This document shows, in pieces, positions 53,229 through 61,776 of a stretch of 64,000 nucleotides of DNA. Where the stretch lies: assembly GCA_963756365.1 (NCBI GenBank), contig CAVWNF010000003.1, forward strand, positions 1-64,000, read 5' to 3'. The translations under genes were made by a program, and so were the position numbers. How positions within the stretch are numbered: position 1 is the stretch's first letter; every line of letters begins with the position of its first letter. Source of the DNA: WHTI01 sp963756365. GTDB taxonomy: Bacteria; Actinomycetota; CADDZG01; WHSQ01. The notes below the pieces were generated by a model that saw only the letters and a list, made by a program, of their open reading frames with translations, was not told the origin of the DNA and did no database searches.

Positions 53229-53250
53229 CGCGCACCTGCTCCTTGTGGGT

Positions 53251-53697
53251 TCAGCCCCCGAAGACGTGGAAGGTGATCGTGCGGGCCTTCGGCTCGTCTA
53301 GTTCGAGAAGGAACAGCCGCTGCCACATGCCCAGCATCGGAGCGGCATCGGCTACCGGGATCGAGTGCGAGGTTCCTCCAACGATCATCTGAAGGACGTG
53401 GGCATGTCCGTTCTGGCGCTCGTCCTCGACGATGTTCTGAGTGCGCTTGGTCATGTCGTCGTGGGCGTAGTACCCATCGATGGGAGCGACGGCATCTAGC
53501 TTCTGCTTGAGGTCTTCGAGGGCCCCGTCCTCCCACTCGTTGATGACGAGCGAGCAGGTCGTGTGGGCAACGAATGCCACCGCACAGCCTGTAGAAACTC
53601 CAGAATCCTTGATCGCCCGCTGCAGCTCGTCGGTCACGTCGACGCACCCCAGGCGGGAGGGGGCGGTCACCTCGATCGAAAAGGTCGCGGATCTCAC
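53251..53697 (-). CDS. yjbQ: YjbQ / UPF0047 family protein
   Basis: The protein has 148 residues. The UPF0047 pattern includes GCAVAFVAHTTCSLVINEWEDGALEDL, DDMTKRTQNIVEDERQNGHAHVLQMIVGGTSHSIPV and RLFLLELDEPKARTITFHVFGG. Members have weak thiamine-phosphate synthase activity and an uncertain cellular role. The GTG at 53697 follows AAGGAGA. Confidence 0.92.
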   Translation of the reverse strand: MRSATFSIEVTAPSRLGCVDVTDELQRAIKDSGVSTGCAVAFVAHTTCSLVINEWEDGALEDLKQKLDAVAPIDGYYAHDDMTKRTQNIVEDERQNGHAHVLQMIVGGTSHSIPVADAAPMLGMWQRLFLLELDEPKARTITFHVFGG

Positions 53698-53890
53698 GCG
53701 GTCTCCTTGGGTTAGGTACTTGGGTGGGTAGGTGGCCCAGTGTAAGGGCCACAGATGCCTTGGAGGTTCGGGCGCTGTGGAGATTCCGTGGAGATGGAGG
53801 GCGCGATTCCGAGGCCCCTAGGCCCCCGGGGATTAGGCTCGTGCGTGGGCCGGAAGGCTCTTGTCCACTCATGACCGGAGGTCCACAGAC

Positions 53891-54785
53891 GTGATGCAGA
53901 GCTCGAGACTTGCCGCCTGGGTCGCCGGGGCGGTCATCTTCATCTTCGGCGCCCTGTTGTTGCTCCTCCCCGACGCCGCCGTTCGGCTCGACGAACTGTC
54001 GGTGGGAGGAGAGCGCGATTCGACGCAGGGCGTGACCGTCGAGTCGGTGACCGAAACGACCACCGACGCCGCCGGCACGACGACGACCACCACGACGGAA
54101 ACTATCCGGCGGGATCAACTCGGCAACCCACTCATCAGGTTCTTCGGGAGCCCGGCGGTCCTGTTCCTCCTGCGCGTCTTGTTCATCGCCGCGCTCGCCT
54201 ACTCTGATCGCCGCCCTCGTCTATCGAACCGCGATCGCACGATTCACGGTCAGGGGCTCACCATGGCTGGAACTCGCCGAACTCGATCGCCAGGACGCGG
54301 TCGATGCGCTCGACGATCTCCTCCGCGGGACCCCCAGGCTGCTGGAGAAGGTGGAGGGGCTTCGGGCGGTGTCGAAGGAGAAGATCCGCCGGGGCGCTCC
54401 CGGGCTCCAGGTCGATCGCACGCTCGAAGACGGAACGCTCCTGGCGGGGCTGCCGTATCCCATCTCCAAGGTCTTCGACGACCCCAACGTTGCGATGAGT
54501 TCGTTCCGGATCGAACTGGAACAGCGCCTCCGCAAGCTGGCCAACGCCCGCGCTATCGACCCCACCCTTAATCTGAACGACCTCTTGAGCGAGATGGCTT
54601 CGGACGGCATCCTCGAGGACACGGCGGTGCGGGGATTCGGGAACCTGGTTGATCTCGGAGACCGCTCGGTAAGAGGATCGGGGATCGATGCTGGGATCGT
54701 CGATTGGGTCCGTGACGATGGCGTGCCTCTTCTCGCCGCGTTGGATTGGCTCGCCGCAACCCCCGCTGGGGAAGCTGACGCCTGA
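53891..54785 (+). CDS. Membrane protein of unknown function, one frame break
   Basis: An N-terminal helix (LAAWVAGAVIFIFGALLLLLP), a Thr-rich external stretch (about 45-75), and a second helix (VLFLLRVLFIAALA) are followed by a cytoplasmic domain. The frame breaks near 54205. Removing one base continues the helix as LIAALVYRTAIARF and leads to ELAELDRQDAVDALDDLLRGTPRLLEKVEGLRAVSKEKI and the end at 54785. The reconstructed protein has about 298 residues. I do not recognise the family. GTG 53891 or ATG 53894 may be the start, with GGAGG upstream. Confidence 0.65.
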
Positions 54786-54806
54786 GCCCGGCTTAGCATC
54801 GAGCGC

Positions 54807-56624
54807 GTGACTGGACCAGATCCGCGGGCTTGGGGAATCGATGAGGGCTATCACGACTTCCGGGGTGAGTGGGCTTCCTCCCCCGAGGGGTCTGTCGCCG
54901 CATTCCTGACTGCGATGGGGGCTACCGACGAGCGCCCTCCGGGTGAAGGGCCGATCGTCGTGCACCTGAACGACGAGACCGGGTTGTCATGCGAGGTAGT
55001 TCTCGAGGATGGATCCGAAGCGAGGTTAGAGGGTCGGGTCGAGTTACCACTCGGCTATCACTCGATCGAGATCGACGGGGTCGCCCGCACCCTGATCGTG
55101 TCACCGGGAGCGTGTCACCTTCGCGCCGACATGCGGACATGGGGATGGGCTCCGCAGTTGTACGCCCTGCGCTCGTCGGCATCATGGGGCATAGGCGACC
55201 TCGCCGATCTTCGTGAGATGGCTCGATGGTCAGCCGAGCAGGGGGCAGGGGCCACATTGGTGAACCCGCTACACGCGACCTACCCGGAGCAGGCGAGCCC
55301 CTATTTCCCATCGAGCCGTTGCTACCGGAACCCTCTTTATCTCCCGGTGGACCTGCTTCCCGGCGCATCCGAGGTGGACCTCTCGGAGGCGCGACGGGCA
55401 GGGATCGCTCTGAACTCTCGTCGCACGATCGATCGTGCCGAGGTTCACAAGCTCAAGTCAGACGCATTCGCTGCGCTGTTCGAGCGCGCTCCTCGCCACC
55501 CCGCCATGGATGCGTATATCGAGAGCGAGGGTGAACTCCTGAAGGCGTACGCGGCGTTCGTGGTTCTAGCGCGCCAACATGGCACGGACACGCGGTTGTG
55601 GCCCTCGGCTTTCAGACGTCCCGATGCCGCGCGGATCGAACGGTTCGTTGACAGTCATCCAGATTGCCGACTCGAGATGTGGTTGCAGTTCCACCTCGAC
55701 CGTCTGCTCCAAGATTGTGGGGAGCACCTTGAAGTGATCCAGGACCTTGCGGTTGGGGTCGACCCGGGTGGGTTCGATGCCTGGTACTGGCAGGACCAGA
55801 TAGCGCCGGGCATCTCTGTCGGAGCCCCTCCGGATGAGTTCAACCTCGCCGGGCAGTCGTGGGGGGTCGCTGCGTTCGATCCGTGGGCCTTGCGGGCGGC
55901 GTCGTTCGAGCCCTTCATCAGGACCATCCGGGCGAACCTCAGTGCCGGCGGGCTCCGGATCGATCACGTGATGGGACTGTTCCGCCTGTTCTGGGTGCCG
56001 CCCGGAGGAGACGCATCACTGGGCACCTATGTTCGGTATCCGGCGGCGGAGCTGCTCGACATCCTGGCCCTGGAGAGCCATCGCGCGGGAGCGTTCGTCG
56101 TCGGTGAGGACCTCGGAACGGTCGAAGACGGGGTGCGGGATGAGCTGGCGCGCCGACGGATCCTTTCGTACAAGGTGCTGTGGTTCGAGCCAGGCCCTCC
56201 CTCCGACTATCCAACGATGTGCCTCGCGACGGTGACGAATCACGATCTCCCGACCGTTCCGGGGATGTGGACCGGAGCGGATCTGCGTGCGCAGAAAGCG
56301 GTAGGCGTGGTCCCGAACGAGGACTCGGAGCGTGCCGTTAGAGACAGACTCCGAGAAGTGGCGGGGATAAAGGACGGGGCGTCGGTCGAGGCCGTGGTCG
56401 ATGCCGCCTACGGGCTCCTATCCGAGGCTCCCAGCATGTTCCTCACGGCGACCTTCGAGGATGCCCTCGGGGTAGAGGAGCGACCGAATCAGCCGGGAAC
56501 AGCCGACGAACGCCCCAACTGGGCTCTGGCGCTGCCCTACTCGTTGGAGGAGATCGAGAGTCACGATGGACCCGCCCGGATCGCCGCCGCACTTGGGCGC
56601 GGGGTTGAGTCCGCTGACGGATAG
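54807..56624 (+). CDS. malQ: 4-alpha-glucanotransferase (amylomaltase)
   Basis: The protein has 605 residues, family GH77. After a short N-terminal domain, WGWAPQLYALRSSASWGIGDLADLREM and GATLVNPLHATYPEQASPYFPSSR are the hallmark of MalQ. The nucleophile Asp is in LRIDHVMGLFRLFWVP, the acid/base Glu in VVGEDLGTV, and NHDLPTVPGMWTGAD follows. It transfers glucan segments between maltodextrins. The GTG start fits the family N-terminus. No glycogen or maltose genes are adjacent. Confidence 0.93.
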   Translation: MTGPDPRAWGIDEGYHDFRGEWASSPEGSVAAFLTAMGATDERPPGEGPIVVHLNDETGLSCEVVLEDGSEARLEGRVELPLGYHSIEIDGVARTLIVSPGACHLRADMRTWGWAPQLYALRSSASWGIGDLADLREMARWSAEQGAGATLVNPLHATYPEQASPYFPSSRCYRNPLYLPVDLLPGASEVDLSEARRAGIALNSRRTIDRAEVHKLKSDAFAALFERAPRHPAMDAYIESEGELLKAYAAFVVLARQHGTDTRLWPSAFRRPDAARIERFVDSHPDCRLEMWLQFHLDRLLQDCGEHLEVIQDLAVGVDPGGFDAWYWQDQIAPGISVGAPPDEFNLAGQSWGVAAFDPWALRAASFEPFIRTIRANLSAGGLRIDHVMGLFRLFWVPPGGDASLGTYVRYPAAELLDILALESHRAGAFVVGEDLGTVEDGVRDELARRRILSYKVLWFEPGPPSDYPTMCLATVTNHDLPTVPGMWTGADLRAQKAVGVVPNEDSERAVRDRLREVAGIKDGASVEAVVDAAYGLLSEAPSMFLTATFEDALGVEERPNQPGTADERPNWALALPYSLEEIESHDGPARIAAALGRGVESADG

Positions 56625-56637
56625 GTAACATCCGGTC

Positions 56638-57123
56638 ATGACTCAGCCTAAAGAGACACCCGAACCCGCCGAAGAGCCGTCCGAACGCGAGGACATGCCC
56701 GAGCTCGAAGATGCGCCCGACGGCGAAGCTGTGCAGCATCCGGCGAAGGTCATGCGGATCGGGACCATGGTCAAGCAACTTCTCGAGGAAGTGCGAGCCG
56801 CTCCCCTGGATGACGCGAGCCGCAAACGCCTCAAGGAGGTCTACGAGTCGTCGGTGAAGGAACTTGCCGATGTGCTGTCGCCTGAACTCAAGGACGAGCT
56901 AGCCCGTCTGGCCAGTCCGTTCGAAGAGGCCGCCACTCCGTCGGACGCCGAACTTCGGATCGCCCATGCACAGTTGGTTGGATGGCTAGAGGGTCTGTTC
57001 CACGGGATCCAAGCGATGCTCTTCGCTCAGCAGATGCAGAGCCGTGCCCAACTCGAAGAGATGCGACGAAGCCTTCCCCCAGGAAGTGGGCCCGAGGGCG
57101 GCGGCGTGGGGACGTACCTCTAG
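56638..57123 (+). CDS. bpa: Bacterial proteasome activator Bpa (PafE)
   Basis: The protein has 161 residues. A disordered acidic N-terminus is followed by the helical core RIGTMVKQLLEEVRAAPLDDASRKRLKEVYESSVKEL...SDAELRIAHAQLVGWLEGLFHGIQAMLFAQQ. The C-terminus GTYL corresponds to the GQYL motif that docks into the 20S proteasome alpha ring. Bpa opens the proteasome gate without ATP for unfolded substrates. This implies a proteasome in the organism and supports an actinobacterial origin. It starts 13 bases after malQ. Confidence 0.93.
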   Translation: MTQPKETPEPAEEPSEREDMPELEDAPDGEAVQHPAKVMRIGTMVKQLLEEVRAAPLDDASRKRLKEVYESSVKELADVLSPELKDELARLASPFEEAATPSDAELRIAHAQLVGWLEGLFHGIQAMLFAQQMQSRAQLEEMRRSLPPGSGPEGGGVGTYL

Positions 57124-58161
57124 TTATCTCTTGACGATGCGGAAGATCCCGTCCGTCGTCATGAAGTACGGCCACCCTCCCGGTCCTTTGGAGACATCAG
57201 TTATGCCCGACGTCCGGTAGACGATCCGTTCCTTCTTCACTGCGGTCCCATTGTTCTTGAACTTGAACGCATGCAGATCGCCGTGGAAATCTCCCATCAG
57301 GAGCTCGTTGTTGAGCATGTCCAACCGACCCGAGTACCACCACAGGTCGGTCGGGACGATCACGCTCCCGTAGCGGCGGAGGGGGCCCTTCGGATCGGAG
57401 CCGACACCACTGGTGCCGCACTGATAGTTAGATCCCCACCCGTAGTTCCGTCCCTTGCGGATCAGGTTCAACTCGTCGTCGCAACTGGGTCCATTCTCGG
57501 TCTCGTAGAGGAGCGATGTCCCTGGGCGACTAGCGAGCCCGAATGGGTTCCGGTGCCCGTACGACCACACTTCGTTGTTGAACGGGTTCCCGTTGGGCAC
57601 GGAACCGTCGGCGGTTAACCGCAGGATCTTGCCTAGCCGTCCTTCGGTGTCTTGAGCTGCCGCGGGATCGTGGGCCTCGCCCACGGACACGAACAACTTC
57701 CCCTTGCTGAACTCGAGCTGGCCCCCGTTGTGATAGCCCCCGCCATATCTGATGCCCTTGATGATCGTCTTCTTGTTGGTGCAGCGATCGTTGACGACCT
57801 TGAAGCGGGTGACGCGGTTCTGAACCGGGGAATCGTCCGTCCAGTAGACGTAGAGAAGGTGGTTCTTCTTGAAGCGCGGATGAAGGGTTAGCCCGAGAAG
57901 CCCACTTTCGCCGTCGGAACGGACGTCAAGCTTCACGCACGCGCGATCCAGAAGCCTCTTGCCCTTGAGGATCCTGATCTTGCCAGTGTTTTTCTCGGTG
58001 AAGAAGATCTTCTTCGTGCCATCGACCCAGGCCATGTCGATCGGGAAGGAGAGGCCCCCTTTGTAGGTCTGGACCTTGTGGCCCTTGGGCAGAGCCGCCG
58101 CGTTTCCTGGCACCAGGGCGATCAGGATCGTCGCCGCCACCGCAGCGATCGTACGTTTCAT
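57124..58161 (-). CDS. Secreted PQQ-dependent sugar dehydrogenase-like protein (GDH/HHIP family)
   Basis: The protein has 345 residues. A signal peptide (MKRTIAAVAATILIALVPGNAAA) is followed by a six-bladed propeller: FPIDMAWVDGTKKIFFTEKNTGKIRIL, SGLLGLTLHPRFKKNHLLYVYWTD, GGYHNGGQLEFSKGKLFVSVGEAHDP (catalytic His region), GHRNPFGLA, and GPSCDDELNLIRKGRNYGWGS. The family oxidises aldoses or sorbosones with PQQ and calcium, but many members have unknown substrates. The ATG at 58161 has GGAGG upstream; its stop abuts the bpa stop. Confidence 0.88.
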   Translation of the reverse strand: MKRTIAAVAATILIALVPGNAAALPKGHKVQTYKGGLSFPIDMAWVDGTKKIFFTEKNTGKIRILKGKRLLDRACVKLDVRSDGESGLLGLTLHPRFKKNHLLYVYWTDDSPVQNRVTRFKVVNDRCTNKKTIIKGIRYGGGYHNGGQLEFSKGKLFVSVGEAHDPAAAQDTEGRLGKILRLTADGSVPNGNPFNNEVWSYGHRNPFGLASRPGTSLLYETENGPSCDDELNLIRKGRNYGWGSNYQCGTSGVGSDPKGPLRRYGSVIVPTDLWWYSGRLDMLNNELLMGDFHGDLHAFKFKNNGTAVKKERIVYRTSGITDVSKGPGGWPYFMTTDGIFRIVKR

Positions 58162-58191
58162 GCCGCCTCCTCGCATAATGTCCGAATCATC

Positions 58192-59634
58192 ATGTCAGCC
58201 CCAGCGAGGTACAGGTCGCCGAAGGTTCTGGTCACGATCCTTGTTGGCTTGTTGAGCGCAGTCTCGTCGCTTGTGCTTGCCCGTCTCATCCCGTCGGTAC
58301 ACCACGACCTCGGCCCCGCGGTCGTATCGGCAAGTGCGAGGTTCGGGCCCGGTTCCACGACGATCGTTGTGCCACCTCTTGGAACCATCAGTGCCGATAC
58401 CCACTCCTCGTTCCTCAACCTCAGACTCTCCATCTCCGAGATCGACCCCGGCCCGTTAGCCGACGCGGTGGGTGCCTTCTCTGCGCGCGGAGATCTGATC
58501 GAGAGCATCGAGGCCGACCTTCGCTCAACGTTCATATCTAACGTGTTGCGGTTGATCCTCGGTGGGCTGGTGATAGGCGTGATCGTCGCTGCAGTGCTTC
58601 CTCATCGAACGCGCGCCACGTTGATCGCAGGCGCGGTCGGTGGAAGCGTAGCGATGGCAGTGACCCTAGGGATCACGGCGATGACGTTCAAGGTCGAGGC
58701 GTTCGAGGAACCGAAGTTCACCGGTGCACTCGAGCGCGCTCCCCAGGTGATCGAAGCCGTCAACCGGGGATTCGGTTCGTTCGACGAACTACGGTCGCGC
58801 TATGAGGTGCTCGCTGCTCGGCTGTCCGAGCTGCTCACGCTCGCCGCTACCCCGGTCAGTACTCCCGAAGAAGACTCGGTAGCGATCCTCCACGTCAGCG
58901 ATATCCATTCCAATCCGATCGGTGTCGAGATCGCTCGTGACCTCGCGCTCAAGTTCGAGGTCGACGCGGTGGTGGACACCGGTGATCTCACGTCCTTCGG
59001 GCAGGGGGTGGAGGCCAGGATCGGCTCGCTCATCGAGGACATCGGGGTGCCTTACCTGTACGTGCCGGGCAACCACGACTCGGATGCGAACCGTCGAGAG
59101 ATCGCTGACGTAGACAACGTGCAGCTGCTTGACGGTGACATGGAGATAATCGACGGAGTGAGGATCTTCGGGATCGCAGACCCGACGTTCACCGCAACCA
59201 ACGAGACGTCCACGTCGGAGGCGAACGAGACGAAGTTCGCTCTGGCCCCCGAGGTCGCTGACCTCATCGATCGGAACGACCCCGATGTTGTTGCCGTCCA
59301 CGACGTTCGACAGGCGAGTGAGAGCTTCGGGCTGATACCGCTGATCCTGGCAGGGCATACCCATGAACGATCCTTCGTCCAGGAGAACGGCACCACGATC
59401 ATGACGGTGGGTTCGACAGGTGCGACCGGCATCGGATCGTTCCTGGTCGAAACCGAACTCGATTACGAGGCCGAGATCATCTATTTCCGCGACGGCGAAC
59501 CCATCTCGTACGACTACATCAGTTTCGACGGGCTGGGCGGCGACTTCACGATCGAACGTCGCAAGATCGAAACACTCGAACTGACCCCTCCGCCCGCTGA
59601 TCTGGACACCCCGGAGCCAGAACCGACCCCCTAA
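58192..59634 (+). CDS. Membrane-anchored metallophosphoesterase
   Basis: The protein has 480 residues. Helices near 10-30 and at about 115-170 anchor it; the C-terminal calcineurin-like domain carries AILHVSDIHSN, VVDTGDLTS, VPGNHDSD, VAVHD and LAGHTHE, all metal-binding motifs. The tail is acidic and proline-rich. The substrate is unknown. It is divergent from the sugar dehydrogenase gene with only 30 bases between starts, so one of the starts may lie further inside. No clear ribosome-binding site precedes the ATG at 58192. Confidence 0.85.
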   Translation: MSAPARYRSPKVLVTILVGLLSAVSSLVLARLIPSVHHDLGPAVVSASARFGPGSTTIVVPPLGTISADTHSSFLNLRLSISEIDPGPLADAVGAFSARGDLIESIEADLRSTFISNVLRLILGGLVIGVIVAAVLPHRTRATLIAGAVGGSVAMAVTLGITAMTFKVEAFEEPKFTGALERAPQVIEAVNRGFGSFDELRSRYEVLAARLSELLTLAATPVSTPEEDSVAILHVSDIHSNPIGVEIARDLALKFEVDAVVDTGDLTSFGQGVEARIGSLIEDIGVPYLYVPGNHDSDANRREIADVDNVQLLDGDMEIIDGVRIFGIADPTFTATNETSTSEANETKFALAPEVADLIDRNDPDVVAVHDVRQASESFGLIPLILAGHTHERSFVQENGTTIMTVGSTGATGIGSFLVETELDYEAEIIYFRDGEPISYDYISFDGLGGDFTIERRKIETLELTPPPADLDTPEPEPTP

Positions 59635-59670
59635 GCCGGGGACTCGATGCCAGACTGGGCACGCCGGAAC

Positions 59671-59704
59671 TCAGAAGTGGATCGTCTCGACGATCCGCCA
59701 AACA
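59671..59704 (-). repeat. Palindromic element family C, copy 1, behind tRNA-Ser(GCT)
   Basis: Read on the minus strand it is identical to 61641-61674 at 32 of 34 positions. The core GGATCGTC/GACGATCC forms a perfect hairpin. It begins 4 bases beyond the 3' end of the minus-strand tRNA-Ser(GCT), and also lies 37 bases after the metallophosphoesterase stop. Confidence 0.8.
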
Positions 59705-59707
59705 GAG

Positions 59708-59796
59708 CGGAGGCGAAGGGATTTGAACCCTTGAAGGAGGTAACCCCCCTTAACGCATTAGCAGTGCGCTCCCTTCGGCCACTCGGGCACGCCTCC
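59708..59796 (-). tRNA. tRNA-Ser (anticodon GCT)
   Basis: On the minus strand the acceptor GGAGGCG/CGCCTCC, anticodon stem GCGCA/TGCGT with loop CTGCTAA, a long variable arm and T loop GGTTCAAATCC are present. CCA is not encoded. Confidence 0.95.
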
Positions 59797-59844
59797 ACGG
59801 CGCATCATAAACGTGCCTCCCCCTGAGTTAGGCTCTGCCCTCAT

Positions 59845-59921
59845 GCGCCCGTAGCTCAGTGGATTAGAGCGTCCGGCTACGGACCGGAAGGTCGGGGGTT
59901 CGAATCCCTCCGGGCGTACCA
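59845..59921 (+). tRNA. tRNA-Arg (anticodon ACG)
   Basis: The acceptor GCGCCCG/CGGGCGT (closing G-U), D arm AGCTCAGTGGATTAGAGCG, anticodon stem TCCGG/CCGGA with loop CTACGGA, and T loop GGTTCGAATCC are clear. The 3' CCA is encoded. Confidence 0.95.
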
Positions 59922-59982
59922 ATCTGATGTCGATTCGCGTACCCTGCTCCCACGGAAGGACAAGGGGTGGAGCGGGGACCTG

Positions 59983-60428
59983 TTGGGGCTTTGGCAGCGC
60001 GTATCGGACAAACGGAACGAACAGATCCTGGATCACGCGCGCCCTCACATCGAAGAAGACGAAGAGATCGTCAAATGGGTCAGGGTCAGGCGGGCGCACG
60101 GAGGCCGGGGAGCCGGCTTCATGTTCCTCACCAAGCGGCGATTGATCGTCCAGTGGGTTCTGGGGAAGAACCAGACCGACGTTGTGGAGTTCGAGAAGAT
60201 CACGTCGTGGGGTGTGAACAAGTCCGCCTCTATCGGGCCGATCCTGGGGATCGAGACGAACGAAGAAGCGCACTTCCTGCAGATCCCGACGATGACGGAG
60301 CCGACGGCGGGCGAGGCGTCGGAGTTCCTAGAGTCGTTCGCGACCGAGGCGCCTGAGCCCAAGGAGTCGCTGAGCGCGTCGCACGAACTTGGTTCCTTCG
60401 AGCTCCCCGATGCGTACAACGTCGATGA
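59983..60428 (+). CDS. Small PH-like-domain protein, C-terminal boundary uncertain
   Basis: The protein reads MGLWQRVSDKRNEQILDHARPHIEEDEEIVKWVRVRR, then FMFLTKRRLIVQWVLGKNQTDVVEFEKITSWGV...GPILGIETNEEAHFLQIPTMTEPTAGEASEFLESF. Strand-turn patterns with FLTKRRL and EKITSWGV resemble bacterial PH domains. The frame has no stop and runs through the next gene into tadA, which is in the same phase. A natural end would be the TGA at 60426-60428, overlapping the next ATG, if one base is lost near 60410. TTG at 59983 with GGAGCGGGG upstream is the likely start. The function is unknown. Confidence 0.55.
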
Positions 60429-60670
60429 AACGACGCAAGACTCTGGTCGGGATGACTCGACGCATCCTGGTCACGATCGGTGGGGTCGTGATGATCGTGG
60501 TCGCCATGCTGATCATCCCGTTGCCCGGTCCGTGGTCGATCTTGCTGACCATCGCTGGCCTGGCGCTGCTGAGTTCCGAGTACGACTGGGCCCAGGACAT
60601 CCTTGTCTGGGTCAAGAAGAAGTACGAGGCAGCAAAGGAGAAGATCGCGCAGCGGAAGAACTCCTCGTGA
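60425..60670 (+). CDS. PGPGW-type transmembrane protein
   Basis: The protein has 81 residues. Two helices flank the conserved IPLPGPWSILLTIAGLALLSSEYDWAQ, the Transmembrane_PGPGW pattern (here PGPW), followed by a basic coiled tail (KKKYEAAKEKIAQRKNSS). Function unknown. The ATG at 60425 is chosen; its stop overlaps the tadA start (GTGA at 60667-60670). Confidence 0.8.
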   Translation: MKRRKTLVGMTRRILVTIGGVVMIVVAMLIIPLPGPWSILLTIAGLALLSSEYDWAQDILVWVKKKYEAAKEKIAQRKNSS

Positions 60671-61116
60671 CCGACGAGGAAGTGATGCGGATCGCGCTCG
60701 AGGAGGCGGCCGCAGCCCTCGAGCATGATGACGTTCCGATCGGCGCCGTGATCGTCAAGGACGGCGAGATCATGGCCCGAGCGCACAACGAGCGCGAACT
60801 GCGGGGCGATCCCACTGCCCACGCCGAGGTGCTCGTCCTCCGGTCGGCGGCGGAAGAATCGGGGTCGTGGCGGCTCAACGGCACGACGATGTACGTAACT
60901 CTCGAACCGTGCTCGATGTGCGCTGGCGCGCTCGTCCTCGCGCGGATCGAACGTCTCGTCTACGGCCCCCAGGACGAGCGTGCGGGGGCGGCTCTCTCCC
61001 TCTACAACATCCCGCAGGATCCACGCCTGAATCACAACGTAGAGATCACCGCGGGAGTGCTTGCCGAGGACTGTGCAGCGCTGCTTCGGACCTTCTTCGA
61101 GGCCCATCGTCAGTAG
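60667..61116 (+). CDS. tadA: tRNA-specific adenosine deaminase TadA
   Basis: The protein has 149 residues. The zinc and catalytic motifs HAE (TAHAEVLVL) and PCSMCAG, with VPIGAVIVKDGEIMARAHN, define TadA. It converts A34 of tRNA-Arg(ACG) to inosine; that tRNA gene lies 746 bases upstream (59845-59921), a neat functional neighbour. The GTG start is coupled to the upstream stop. Confidence 0.93.
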   Translation: MTDEEVMRIALEEAAAALEHDDVPIGAVIVKDGEIMARAHNERELRGDPTAHAEVLVLRSAAEESGSWRLNGTTMYVTLEPCSMCAGALVLARIERLVYGPQDERAGAALSLYNIPQDPRLNHNVEITAGVLAEDCAALLRTFFEAHRQ

Positions 61117-61118
61117 AG

Positions 61119-61206
61119 CGGTGGGGGTGGGATTTGAACCCACGGTGGGCTTGCACCCACAAACGCTTTCGAGGCGTTCCCGTTATGGCCACTTCGGTAC
61201 CCCACC
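61119..61206 (-). tRNA. tRNA-Ser (anticodon CGA)
   Basis: On the minus strand the acceptor GGTGGGG/CCCCACC, anticodon stem AACGC/GCGTT with loop CTCGAAA, a long variable arm and T loop GGTTCAAATCC are present. CCA is not encoded. It ends 2 bases from the tadA stop. Confidence 0.95.
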
Positions 61207-61263
61207 TCGGCGAGTGAGTATAAGAGGAACCCGGCCTCCAGAGCCCCCGCTAAACTCCGCCGT

Positions 61264-61351
61264 GGAGGCGTGCGAGAGCGGCCGAATCGGCACGACTGGA
61301 AATCGTGTGATCCGAAAGGATCCAAGGGTTCAAATCCCTTCGCCTCCGCCA
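61264..61351 (+). tRNA. tRNA-Ser (anticodon GGA)
   Basis: The acceptor GGAGGCG/CGCCTCC, anticodon stem CACGA/TCGTG with loop CTGGAAA, variable arm GATCCGAAAGGATC and T loop GGTTCAAATCC are present. The 3' CCA is encoded. The SRP RNA gene starts 11 bases later, so both may share a transcript. Confidence 0.95.
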
Positions 61352-61362
61352 GTATCCTGAGG

Positions 61363-61637
61363 GCGGCCGTGCTAGGCGGGGGGTTAGGGGTCCCCTGTAC
61401 CGGAAACCCTCTTCACGCCGGGCTGAATGCTCGCTTGCGGCCTTTGTACGACCGGGCAGTCCCCGGTAAGCAGCGTTGATGGTCGGGTCCTGCGCGACTC
61501 GGAACCGCGAACCCGGTCAGGCCCGGAAGGGAGCAGCCGTAAGCGGCCTCCCGGGAGTGCCGCAGGTTCGCCCGGCCGGAGCCGGCTACCGGTAAGGCGT
61601 CGGCCGTATGAAGGTCCAGAGCGAGTTGCACGGTCGC
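61363..61637 (+). ncRNA. ffs: Signal recognition particle RNA, large bacterial type
   Basis: The conserved SRP domain IV segment GTCAGGCCCGGAAGGGAGC (about 61516-61534) is the Ffh-binding loop. The 5' part (GTGCTAGGCGGGG... and CCCTGTACC) matches the Alu-domain region of large actinobacterial SRP RNAs. The termini GCGGCCGTGC and GCACGGTCGC pair, setting the ends. It lies upstream of dnaX, as in other Actinobacteria. Confidence 0.9.
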
Positions 61638-61640
61638 TTT

Positions 61641-61674
61641 TGTTTGGCGGATCGTCGAGACGATCCGCTTCTGG
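61641..61674 (+). repeat. Palindromic element family C, copy 2, behind the SRP RNA
   Basis: GCGGATCGTC (61647-61656) pairs with GACGATCCGC (61659-61668) around GA, starting 3 bases after the SRP RNA end. The 34-bp unit recurs behind tRNA-Ser(GCT) at 59671-59704. It may be the terminator or processing site of structural RNA genes. Confidence 0.8.
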
Positions 61675-61776
61675 ATCTCAAGCTCCCTGGCGTGGTGTGC
61701 GAGCGCAGCGAATGGGTTTCAGGCTCGGGTTGGTTCGGCTCCTTTTGTGACGGCGGGGCCAACTAGGATGGGGGGC

